Origin: Bacillota bacterium
GTDB taxonomy: Bacteria; Bacillota; Clostridia; Lachnospirales; Lachnospiraceae
DNA length: 10,882 nucleotides
Direction of reading: 5' to 3'
NCBI GenBank assembly: GCA_023413555.1
Contig: JAEZPG010000033.1
Coordinates: 1-10,882 of the forward strand
The position numbers and the translations under genes were made by a program. The number at the start of each line of letters is the position of its first letter. The stretch's first letter is position 1. Of the stretch, positions 1 through 5,729 are shown in pieces. A model generated the notes under the pieces. That model did not search any database. It saw only the letters and a list, made by a program, of their open reading frames with translations, and was not told the origin of the DNA.

Positions 1-2
1 TG

Positions 3-125
3 TTTGCAGAAGCGGTACAACAACAATGCAAAGAATTGGGGTATGTTTCAATTATTAATAATGGAGAATTAGCAGTAGAAGAGTTAATAGATAAGGTAGT
101 TTCACATTTTGCATTGGAGAGGTAA
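3..125 (+). CDS. C-terminal end of an unidentified protein (5' end outside window)
   Basis: The frame is open from the left edge to a TAA at 123-125, giving 40 residues that begin FAEAVQQQCKELGYVSIINN and end SHFALER. The pattern of a short helix, a GY-x-(V/I) strand, an acidic/amide turn and a helix ending in 'EELIDKVVSHF' resembles the tail of small P-loop kinases or nucleotide-binding proteins. The piece is too short to name a family. It is followed by a 36-base perfect-stem hairpin about 100 bases downstream. I am fairly sure that it codes for protein and unsure of its function. Confidence 0.5.
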   Translation, partial: FAEAVQQQCKELGYVSIINNGELAVEELIDKVVSHFALER

Positions 126-221
126 ATATGGCAAAGAAGAAATACTTCGATAAAATAGGGGAAAAATAGGAGTTGCTTTTGGAGTTTGCTATATCCATTT
201 AAGGTGTAATAATAACAAGTA

Positions 222-257
222 TAATAGCTATTGCATATTCTTTTGCAATAGCTATTA
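222..257 (+). terminator. Hairpin, probable transcription terminator of the left-edge gene
   Basis: A perfect 14-bp inverted repeat (222-235 pairs with 244-257, arms TAATAGCTATTGCA and TGCAATAGCTATTA) encloses an 8-base loop. The stem is AT-rich, and only a weak T-containing stretch (TTAGTTTGT) follows. Its place between the end of the first gene and the promoter of the next supports a terminator role. The poor U-tract makes it a moderate call. Confidence 0.5.
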
Positions 258-287
258 GTTTGTGAATTAAAACGATTGAGAACGGTC

Positions 288-316
288 TTGACGGAAGAAC
301 ATATGTTCTATACAAT
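288..316 (+). promoter_or_regulatory. Sigma-A promoter of the DUF3788-DUF3795 gene
   Basis: TTGACG (288-293) and TACAAT (311-316) are separated by exactly 17 bases, five of six matches to consensus in each element. Transcription would start near 323 and give a leader of roughly 55-65 bases. The spacer between the two boxes is occupied by a LexA-type palindrome, listed separately. Confidence 0.75.
296..309 (+). promoter_or_regulatory. LexA (SOS box)-like operator inside the promoter spacer
   Basis: AGAACATATGTTCT is a perfect 14-bp palindrome lying between the -35 and -10 boxes. Its core GAAC-N4-GTTC matches the Bacillus/Clostridium LexA (DinR) box, CGAAC-RNRY-GTTYC, at every internal position. 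Only the outermost C and G are A and T here. A repressor bound there would block RNA polymerase, so the downstream gene is predicted to be induced by DNA damage. The palindrome and its location are seen directly. The LexA assignment rests on the known consensus. Confidence 0.7.
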
Positions 317-386
317 GTATTAGAGATGCAATCTGCTGTCTCAATAACCGAATCGCGAATGAGTGTAGCAAAGGAGTGTGCATGGT

Positions 387-1094
387 TTGAGTATTCTTGA
401 AGAAATCAGTCATGAAACAATGGTATTTATGCGAGGGAATTACCGTCTTGATGAAATCGGAGGTGATAAAGATGGATTTAAGTTTAAACAAGGAAGTAAA
501 ACAATTCTTACCATCTATTCGTATGAGGATAGGTTTACGTTTCTAATAATATTCGGAAAGAAAGAGCGTGAATCTTTTGAAATGCAAAAAAGGGGATATT
601 CTCGGTATATACTTGATTATTACGAGAAATCAAGGACATACCATGATGGGAAATGGATGTTTATTGAGGTAACAACGTTAGAACAGTTAGAAGAAGTAAA
701 AAGACTAATTCAGATAAAGAAAAAACCGAATCGTAAGCCTTTTGCAAAAGAAGATGCTGTATTTTCCTTATGTGGCCAACGGTGCGATCTATGTATTCAT
801 TATACTGGAATGAATGAAGAGTTACGTGCTTCTATTGAACCCCATCTGAACAAGATGTGGGAGAGTAATGATTGGGATATGCGTTGTGAGGGCTGTTATA
901 GTAAGGATGACCCTTGTTATGCTAAAGAATGTGTATCTAAGAAAGATATCTCAGAATGTAGGGAATGTAGAGAGTATTCCTGTATCAAGGGAACTGCTGC
1001 AGATTATCGATCCATGATACACAAAGAGACACATTCTGCAGATGAGATTACATGGGCAATCCTTCCCTATGTACCATGGCGGTATGAGAAGTGA
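387..1094 (+). CDS. DUF3788-DUF3795 fusion protein, cysteine-rich C-terminus
   Basis: The protein is about 235 residues. The first ~120 have the DUF3788 layout: a small alpha/beta domain with 'GFKFKQGSKTILTIY', 'FLIIFGKKE', 'DGKWMFIEV' and 'LIQIKKKP'. From ~125 on it is a DUF3795-type Cys-rich domain with CGQRCDLC, RCEGC, then C-x6-C-x4-C-x8-C-x2-C-x4-C: ten cysteines, probably metal-binding. The molecular function of both families is unknown to me. Start choice: GTG at 378 is only one base after AAGGAG (371-376), too close. The in-frame TTG at 387 lies 10 bases after it and is preferred, so the ATG-looking CATGG at 381 is out of frame. The gene stands alone behind a promoter with a LexA-like operator, which suggests a DNA-damage or stress role. 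No membrane segment or signal peptide is seen. Confidence 0.85.
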   Translation: MSILEEISHETMVFMRGNYRLDEIGGDKDGFKFKQGSKTILTIYSYEDRFTFLIIFGKKERESFEMQKRGYSRYILDYYEKSRTYHDGKWMFIEVTTLEQLEEVKRLIQIKKKPNRKPFAKEDAVFSLCGQRCDLCIHYTGMNEELRASIEPHLNKMWESNDWDMRCEGCYSKDDPCYAKECVSKKDISECRECREYSCIKGTAADYRSMIHKETHSADEITWAILPYVPWRYEK

Positions 1095-1125
1095 CCTAAA
1101 CACAAACAGTATATGTTACATAGGT

Positions 1126-1154
1126 TTGATAAGCTGATGTTAAGCCGATAATAA
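1126..1154 (+). promoter_or_regulatory. Candidate promoter for the pseudouridine synthase
   Basis: TTGATA (1126-1131), a 17-base spacer and TAATAA (1149-1154) form a plausible sigma-A promoter in the 192-base gap after the DUF3788 gene. A competing candidate is an extended -10 (TGG-TATGAT, 1179-1187), which is nearer the gene but lacks a good -35. No terminator hairpin is evident between the two genes, so read-through from upstream is also possible. Confidence 0.35.
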
Positions 1155-1286
1155 TCAGTAGTATAATTCATTGATTTATGGTATGATTTTGAAGAATAAG
1201 AAAGACTACTTCTTTTTGCATATAAATAGCGGAAAAGAACTTTAATTGTGCATGGGTTATCATTTAAATATAATAGGAGATTAACG

Positions 1287-2015
1287 TTGAATATCACAAT
1301 ACTCTATGAAGACAGAGATATTATTGTCTGTGAAAAACCGGTGGGAGTACCCTCCCAGTCAGCCAAAAGCCTGACTGTGGATTTAGCAAGTGAACTTAAG
1401 AATTATCTATATGAGAAAGAAGGGAAGGCCAATCCTTACCTTGCAGTGGTCCACAGATTGGACCGAGCAGTGGGTGGTGTTATGGTCTATGCCAAGACCA
1501 AGGAAGCAGCGGCCCAGTTGAGTAGCCAGATTAGTAATGGCACCATGAAGAAGCGGTATCTTACCGTAGTGACATCTGATATGACCAAAGTCAGTGAAAA
1601 AGAAGGCTTGCTGCAGGACTACATGGTAAAGGATGGTCGAACCAATACCTCTAAGCTTGTGACAAAAGGAGTGAAGGATGCCAAAGAGGCCAGGCTAAGG
1701 TACCGAGTATTAGCTTCAGGAACTGTTCAACAGGGGGAAGAGGTGCAACCAGTCTCGCTTCTTGAGATTGCATTGTTAACCGGCAGACACCACCAGATTC
1801 GTTTGCAGATGAGTAAATACTTTGGCGGCGTCTGGGGAGATACCAAATACAATCCGACTTTTCAGAACAAGAGAGGTTGGACCAACGTGGCTCTCTTCGC
1901 TTATTCTCTGTCCTTTGAACATCCAAGAACAAAAAAAGAGATAGGCTTTTCTGCCTACCCCTGTGCAATACCATTTGACCAATTTGACCTTATGTCTCTA
2001 TTGGAAGAGATATAG
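1287..2015 (+). CDS. RluA-family RNA pseudouridine synthase
   Basis: This is a 242-residue enzyme that isomerises specific uridines in rRNA or tRNA to pseudouridine. The catalytic motif HRLDR is at residues 56-60, with the invariant Asp59. Other family marks are 'LYEDRDIIVCEKPVGVPSQ' near the N-terminus, 'KKRYLTVV' at 88-95 and 'LLTGRHHQIRLQM' at 163-175. There is no S4 RNA-binding domain ahead of the catalytic domain, so it is a short, single-domain RluA member, and the RNA target cannot be told from sequence. Start: TTG at 1287 sits 6 bases after AGGAGA (1275-1280). An in-frame GTG at 1248 lacks a ribosome-binding site and would add 13 unrelated residues. The 3' end overlaps the oppositely oriented histidine kinase gene by 26 bases, with no terminator between them. 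Confidence 0.92.
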   Translation: MNITILYEDRDIIVCEKPVGVPSQSAKSLTVDLASELKNYLYEKEGKANPYLAVVHRLDRAVGGVMVYAKTKEAAAQLSSQISNGTMKKRYLTVVTSDMTKVSEKEGLLQDYMVKDGRTNTSKLVTKGVKDAKEARLRYRVLASGTVQQGEEVQPVSLLEIALLTGRHHQIRLQMSKYFGGVWGDTKYNPTFQNKRGWTNVALFAYSLSFEHPRTKKEIGFSAYPCAIPFDQFDLMSLLEEI

Positions 2016-2730
2016 TAAAGGTCGTTTTTCCTTCATAAGAATCTACTGTAAGCTGCCCTTTGTGGGCAGCGATTATTTTATGTACCGTCGGAAGCCCTAA
2101 ACCTGTCCCACCGGCTTTGGTGGTATAGAATGGAGTGAAAATCTTCTCAAGGTCATTGGAATCAATAGGAGGCCCCATGTTGGTGATGGCTATTGAAAGG
2201 GTTGCATCACGAACAGAACAGACAATGGAGACAAGACTATTGTCCTCGGCCGCCTCAATGGCATTTTTCACTAGGTTCACAAAAGATTCTTTCAATTTTA
2301 CCGGGTCACAGAGATAGTGATCCACATAAGGGTGACAGTTGTCAGCCAGTGTCAGGCTAAGGCGAACATTCTTTTCTCTAGCATAGGCCTCAAAGCTGGT
2401 ATTGGTATCTATTAAGAGTTGTTCTAGATCTATCCATGCCAAAGCTAAGGAATCTCCATAGTTAAAGGTTCTAAGCTGGTCTAGTAAAGAGAACAGATCT
2501 TTAAGATCTGCCTTCACAGAATTCCAGTATGGTATCTCTGTAATGGATGGCTCCTGTTTCTCCATTAGTTGCAAAGAGCTGTTTATCAAAGTTAGGGGAT
2601 TCTTAATATCGTGTGTCATACGGGATAAGAAAAATGACATCTCCTGCTTGTACTGGTTGAATGATGTCAACAAAGCTTCATTGTCCTTCATAAGCGCCAG
2701 TAACTGGTCTTCTGTATTATTTGCTAACAT
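1990..2730 (-). CDS. Soluble (cytoplasmic) sensor histidine kinase
   Basis: This is a 246-residue protein with little besides a kinase core. A ~30-residue N-terminal helix leads into the H-box 'SRMTHDIKNPL' (phospho-accepting His40). The N-box 'NLVKNAIEA' is at 152-160, the F-box 'IFTPFYTTK' at 197-205 and the G2 box 'GGTGLGLP' at 207-214. The G1 position reads 'ITNMGPPI', with Asn where many kinases have Asp, a variant seen in some HATPase_c proteins. No transmembrane helix, PAS or GAF domain is present, so it must sense an internal cue or take its signal from a partner. No response regulator is adjacent. Start: ATG at 2728-2730 has AAGGAGG seven bases upstream. A longer open frame reaching to 2949 runs through the HIT gene promoter and coding region and is not real. 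Confidence 0.9.
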   Translation of the reverse strand: MLANNTEDQLLALMKDNEALLTSFNQYKQEMSFFLSRMTHDIKNPLTLINSSLQLMEKQEPSITEIPYWNSVKADLKDLFSLLDQLRTFNYGDSLALAWIDLEQLLIDTNTSFEAYAREKNVRLSLTLADNCHPYVDHYLCDPVKLKESFVNLVKNAIEAAEDNSLVSIVCSVRDATLSIAITNMGPPIDSNDLEKIFTPFYTTKAGGTGLGLPTVHKIIAAHKGQLTVDSYEGKTTFTISLPIET

Positions 2731-2743
2731 TGGACTCCCTCCT

Positions 2744-2773
2744 TTTACATAGTTATATAGAATGTGGTATAAT
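2744..2773 (+). promoter_or_regulatory. Sigma-A promoter of the HIT-family gene
   Basis: TTTACA (2744-2749) and a perfect TATAAT (2768-2773) are 18 bases apart, and a TG at 2765-2766 makes an extended -10. It gives a ~25-base leader ahead of AGGAGG. The -35 lies right beside the ribosome-binding site of the divergent kinase gene. The kinase's likely -10 (TATAAC read on the minus strand, 2752-2757) falls in this promoter's spacer, so the two start regions overlap. Confidence 0.7.
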
Positions 2774-2805
2774 AACAAAAGTGAATCAACGATAGGAGGC
2801 TTACT

Positions 2806-3225
2806 ATGATAGATCATAATTGTATTTTCTGCAAAATAGCTGCAGGAGAGATACCAAGCGCTACCATTTATGAGGATGAGGATTTTCGAGTAATTATGGA
2901 CATTAACCCTGCGTCTAAGGGACATGCCATCATTCTTCCTAAGACCCATGCAGCTAATATCTACGAATTATCTGAGGACGTTGCTGGCAAGATCTTTGTT
3001 GTAGCAAAGAAAGTTGCAATGGCAATGAAGGAAGAACTGAATTGTGAAGGTATTAATATTCTTCAGAACAATGGAGAGATTGCTGGACAGACTGTATTCC
3101 ATCTCCATGTCCATCTCATTCCACGCTATAAAGGGGATAAGATTAATATCAAATGGTCACATAAGGACAAATACAATGACGACTTTGCCACTTTAGCCAA
3201 AGCCATCGGTGACTGTGTAAAGTAG
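2806..3225 (+). CDS. HIT-family (histidine triad) nucleotide hydrolase, HinT-like
   Basis: A 139-residue HIT protein. Family members hydrolyse nucleoside phosphoramidates, aminoacyl-adenylates or dinucleotides through a nucleotidylated histidine. The signature HLHVHLIP is at 99-106, giving His99, His101 and His103; 'SKGHAIILPKTH' is at 37-48. The N-terminus has the C-x2-C pair (Cys6, Cys9 in CIFCKI) that, with downstream histidines, binds a structural zinc in many bacterial members. 'QNNGEIAGQTVFHLH' is typical of the HinT branch. Length is normal for the family. The start is clear: ATG with AGGAGG six bases upstream. It has its own promoter, so it is probably a single-gene unit, ending at the hairpin shared with the convergent murG. 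Confidence 0.95.
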   Translation: MIDHNCIFCKIAAGEIPSATIYEDEDFRVIMDINPASKGHAIILPKTHAANIYELSEDVAGKIFVVAKKVAMAMKEELNCEGINILQNNGEIAGQTVFHLHVHLIPRYKGDKINIKWSHKDKYNDDFATLAKAIGDCVK

Positions 3226-3244
3226 AGAAAATATGGTATACAGA

Positions 3245-3278
3245 TACGGCTGACAAATCAAGTGTTTTGTCAGCCGTA
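3245..3278. terminator. Hairpin between convergent HIT and murG genes
   Basis: A perfect 13-bp stem (TACGGCTGACAAA with TTTGTCAGCCGTA) encloses an 8-base loop and lies in the 75-base gap between two converging genes. It is the natural place for a bidirectional terminator. Neither side has a clean run of T immediately after the stem, so the hairpin is certain but its efficiency is not. Confidence 0.6.
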
Positions 3279-3300
3279 GTTAGTGTCATCGTAGTTTGCT

Positions 3301-4365
3301 CTAACGGGATACCTGATTGATCAAAGAAACAATGGTGTGGATCGAGTTGTTCAGCTTACTGGAACCCATTACGTCAATATAGGTCTGCCTTTGCTCATAT
3401 AAATCCATAATTGCTTCGTAAAGAGAATCCTCGTTCATTTCCTCTTCTAACAGAACCTTGCTATAGCCTTGATTCTTAAAGGAATTGGCATTTAAGATCT
3501 GGTCGCCGCGGCTGGAGGCAGCAGATAATGGAATCAGTAGATTTGGTTTCTTTAAGGCCAGAAGTTCAAAGATAGTGTTGGCTCCCGCTCTGGAAATCAC
3601 AACATCTGCAGCAGCAAATAAATCTGACATCTCCTCTTTTATATATTCAAATTGTACATAACCCTTAGTATTTGTTAGACTTTCGTCTAGCTTACCATTA
3701 CCACACAGATGAACCACCTGGAAATGCTCCAATAATCGAGGTAAAATGCTTCGGACAGCATTATTCACCTTCAATGCCCCGAGACTACCACCGGTAACCA
3801 TAAGGATTGGTTTGTTAAGACTAAAGCCACAGAATTCTGCGCCTTTGATTCTGTTTCCGGCAAATAGCTCTTGCCTGATAGGAGTTCCCGTTAATACAGC
3901 TTTCTCAGCAGGGAGTTTATCTACAGTCTCACTAAAGTTAGCACAGACCTTAGTGGCTCTTGGAATGCAGATACGGTTGGCAAGGCCCGGTGTCATATCA
4001 GACTCGTGAATAATAGCAGGAATCTTCTTACTTTTGGCCGCCAGAACCACAGGGACCGTAACAAAGCCGCCCTTGGAGAAAACCACATCCGGCTTTAACT
4101 GTTTCATAAGTTTCTTGGCTTCGAAATAACCCTTCACCACACGAAAGGGATCAGATAAGTTCTTAATGCTCTTATAACGGCGCAGTTTACCAGAGGAAAT
4201 TCCGTAATAAGGGATTCCTAATTCTTCTATCAACTTTCGTTCCATTCCATCATAAGAACCAATATAGCTAATCTCATACCCCTGCTCCGTTAATTTTGGA
4301 ATCAGGGCAATATTAGGAGTAACGTGTCCGGCAGTACCACCACCAGTTAAAATAATACGTTTCAT
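3301..4365 (-). CDS. murG: UDP-GlcNAc:lipid I N-acetylglucosaminyltransferase (MurG)
   Basis: This 354-residue GT-B glycosyltransferase adds GlcNAc to undecaprenyl-pyrophosphoryl-MurNAc-pentapeptide (lipid I) to make lipid II at the inner face of the membrane. Glycine-rich loops are 'LTGGGTAGHVTPN' (6-18), 'SKGGFVTVP' (97-105) and 'TGGSLGALKVNN' (191-202). The donor-binding region is 'SRAGANTIFELLALKKP' (258-274) followed by 'SSRGDQILNA' (284-293). 'HESDMTPGLANR' and 'GKLRRYKSIKNLSDPF' are, from memory, hallmarks of the second MurG clade found in the Bacillus cereus group and many Clostridia, which sits outside the division/cell-wall cluster. None of the usual mur/fts neighbours is present here either. 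It starts 20 bases after the TSCPD gene ends, so the two are probably co-transcribed. The ATG has a GAGAGGG-type ribosome-binding site. Confidence 0.93.
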   Translation of the reverse strand: MKRIILTGGGTAGHVTPNIALIPKLTEQGYEISYIGSYDGMERKLIEELGIPYYGISSGKLRRYKSIKNLSDPFRVVKGYFEAKKLMKQLKPDVVFSKGGFVTVPVVLAAKSKKIPAIIHESDMTPGLANRICIPRATKVCANFSETVDKLPAEKAVLTGTPIRQELFAGNRIKGAEFCGFSLNKPILMVTGGSLGALKVNNAVRSILPRLLEHFQVVHLCGNGKLDESLTNTKGYVQFEYIKEEMSDLFAAADVVISRAGANTIFELLALKKPNLLIPLSAASSRGDQILNANSFKNQGYSKVLLEEEMNEDSLYEAIMDLYEQRQTYIDVMGSSKLNNSIHTIVSLINQVSR

Positions 4366-4385
4366 TGTCCATTCCCTCTCTTTTT

Positions 4386-4637
4386 CTAAGCTCTAAGATT
4401 TTGTTTGTATTCCTTTAGTGCATTGGCCAGCTGATCAGGACAGGAAGTGGATTTAAAGCCACACTCAACACCTTCAAGTCTCTGAATTACATCATCTACT
4501 TTCATTCCCTCTACCAGTCTAGAGATGCCAGAGGCATTGCCATTACAACCTCCTGTAAAGATTACATTTTTTACAATACCGTCTTCTATTTCAAAATCAA
4601 TTCCTCTAGAGCAAACGCCCTTTGGTGTATAATGCAT
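4386..4637 (-). CDS. TSCPD domain protein (TIGR03905-like)
   Basis: An 83-residue protein carrying the name-giving motif TSCPD at 64-68. Four cysteines (9, 31, 59, 66) and the Gly-rich 'FTGGCNGNASGISRLVEGM' segment are typical of the TSCPD domain. The same domain forms the C-terminal part of B12-dependent (class II) ribonucleotide reductases, where it may bind metal or nucleic acid. The stand-alone version has no established function that I know of. ATG with AAAGGAG about 8 bases upstream gives a clear start. It leads the transcript that continues into murG. Confidence 0.88.
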   Translation of the reverse strand: MHYTPKGVCSRGIDFEIEDGIVKNVIFTGGCNGNASGISRLVEGMKVDDVIQRLEGVECGFKSTSCPDQLANALKEYKQNLRA

Positions 4638-4707
4638 TGTTTAATCTCCTTTGCCATAAGCATTTGATGTATAACAGTAAATTATGTACACTGTCATCCA
4701 ATTCATA

Positions 4708-4736
4708 ATTTTAGCGCACAGTGTCTCGTTTGGCAA
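4708..4736 (-). promoter_or_regulatory. Sigma-A promoter of the TSCPD-murG operon
   Basis: Read on the minus strand, TTGCCA (4731-4736) and TAAAAT (4708-4713) are 17 bases apart. The predicted start is near 4700, giving a leader of about 65 bases. A 7-bp inverted repeat (4688-4694 and 4718-4724, ACACTGT and ACAGTGT) brackets the -10 box and could be an operator. Confidence 0.55.
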
Positions 4737-4773
4737 TGTTTACTTCTAGGATAACTATGTTTTTTAATAGATT

Positions 4774-4802
4774 TTGCCTCATGGGAAATAATATGATATT
4801 AT
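4774..4802 (+). promoter_or_regulatory. Sigma-A promoter of the MTA/SAH nucleosidase gene
   Basis: TTGCCT (4774-4779), a 17-base spacer and TATTAT (4797-4802). Transcription would begin about 25 bases before the ATG. It diverges from the TSCPD promoter, with roughly 37 bases between the two -35 boxes. Confidence 0.55.
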
Positions 4803-4832
4803 TGTCGTAAAAACAAATGGAGTGAATACTAT

Positions 4833-5531
4833 ATGCAGAGAATTGGAATTATAGGAGCCATGGAACTAGAAGTGCAGTGCTTGAAGAAGCAGATACAGGT
4901 GACCAGAGTGGTGAAGAAAGCTTCGATGGAATTTAATCAGGGAACCTATCAGGGAAAAGAGATAATAGTCGTAAGAAGCGGAATTGGAAAAGTAAATGCA
5001 GCAATGTGTGCTCAAATTCTAGTAGATGAGTTCCAGGTTGAACTGATAATTAATACCGGAATTGCTGGTGGACTTGCAGATGGTGTAGAGATTGGAGATA
5101 TCGTAATTTCTAAGGATGCCCTTCAGCATGATATGGATGCAACAGGCTTTGGCTATGATATAGGTATTATTCCACAAATGGAGACGTCTGTGTTTATAGC
5201 AGATCCTAAGATTGTGGAGCTAGCTGATCAGGTGTGTAAGAAGGAGAATCCAGATATTAATACCTATGTTGGACGTATCGTATCTGGTGACCAGTTTATT
5301 TCTAGCAAGGAGAAGAAAGAGTGGCTTTTAGACACCTTTAAAGGCTACTGTGTGGAAATGGAAGGTGCAGCGATAGCACAGGCTGCTTACCTGAATCATG
5401 TTAAATTTGTGATTATTCGAGCGATTTCTGATAAAGCAGATAACACTGCTTGTGAGGACTATCCACAATTCGAGCAGAAAGCGGCAGAACACGCAGTAAA
5501 CCTAGTAAATGGAATGATAGCTTTATTATAA
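4833..5531 (+). CDS. mtnN: 5'-methylthioadenosine/S-adenosylhomocysteine nucleosidase
   Basis: A 232-residue cytoplasmic hydrolase that removes adenine from methylthioadenosine, S-adenosylhomocysteine and 5'-deoxyadenosine, recycling by-products of methylation, polyamine and radical-SAM chemistry. Visible motifs are 'GIIGAMELEV' at 5-14 (Glu13 corresponds to E. coli Glu12), 'SGIGKVNAA' at 49-57, 'INTGIAGGL' at 73-81, 'VSGDQFIS' at 150-157, 'VEMEGAA' at 174-180 (2'/3'-hydroxyl contacts) and 'RAISDKAD' at 196-203, with catalytic Asp200. Length matches the family. Start ATG follows GGAGTG by 8 bases. It is a single-gene unit closed by a strong terminator. The S-ribosylhomocysteine route to AI-2 would need luxS, which is not in the window. 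Confidence 0.95.
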   Translation: MQRIGIIGAMELEVQCLKKQIQVTRVVKKASMEFNQGTYQGKEIIVVRSGIGKVNAAMCAQILVDEFQVELIINTGIAGGLADGVEIGDIVISKDALQHDMDATGFGYDIGIIPQMETSVFIADPKIVELADQVCKKENPDINTYVGRIVSGDQFISSKEKKEWLLDTFKGYCVEMEGAAIAQAAYLNHVKFVIIRAISDKADNTACEDYPQFEQKAAEHAVNLVNGMIALL

Positions 5532-5553
5532 ATACATGATCAAGAGGCAAAAT

Positions 5554-5600
5554 AAAAGCGTCTATTCAACTCGATACTTCAGTTGAATAAACGCTTTTTT
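5554..5600 (+). terminator. Rho-independent terminator of mtnN
   Basis: An 18-bp stem with one mismatch (arms 5554-5571 and 5581-5598) and a 9-base loop ends in a run of six T (5595-5600). The left arm begins with AAAA, so a weaker effect on the opposite strand is possible. It cleanly separates mtnN from the membrane-protein gene. Confidence 0.88.
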
Positions 5601-5665
5601 AATATTCTTGAAAGATATATCCCCATAAGATAGTTTTTTGTCATACAAAATGTAGGAGTAAAGTC

Positions 5666-5694
5666 TTTTCAAATGGGGACAGGTAGTATATAAT
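5666..5694 (+). promoter_or_regulatory. Promoter of the Lys/Glu-rich membrane protein gene
   Basis: TTTTCA (5666-5671), a 17-base spacer and a perfect TATAAT (5689-5694), placed about 30 bases before the start codon. The -35 is weak and the -10 strong. Confidence 0.55.
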
Positions 5695-5729
5695 ATGTTA
5701 AAAAATGGAAATTCTATGGGAGGTAGAGA

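Noticed and set aside
128..169. A 13-codon frame (MAKKKYFDKIGEK) just after the left-edge gene, with GGAGAGG upstream
   Set aside because: It has a reasonable ribosome-binding site but is very short, stops at once, and matches no peptide that I know. A one-base shift would extend it slightly (IGVAFGVCYIH...), which is not enough to call a broken gene.
378..1260. Shared GTGCATGG motif at 378 and 1248 upstream of two consecutive genes, as a repeat element
   Set aside because: The match is only eight bases and the flanks differ. It is most likely coincidence.
1248..1286. GTG start for the pseudouridine synthase
   Set aside because: No ribosome-binding site precedes it, whereas AGGAGA is correctly placed for the TTG at 1287. 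The extra residues do not resemble the family.
2731..2949. N-terminal extension of the histidine kinase (73 extra residues)
   Set aside because: It would run antisense through the HIT gene start and promoter. The ATG at 2730 has an excellent AAGGAGG and a normal kinase N-terminus.
4641..4832. S-adenosylmethionine or other riboswitch before mtnN
   Set aside because: The predicted leader is only about 25 bases, and no conserved riboswitch fold was recognised in the gap.
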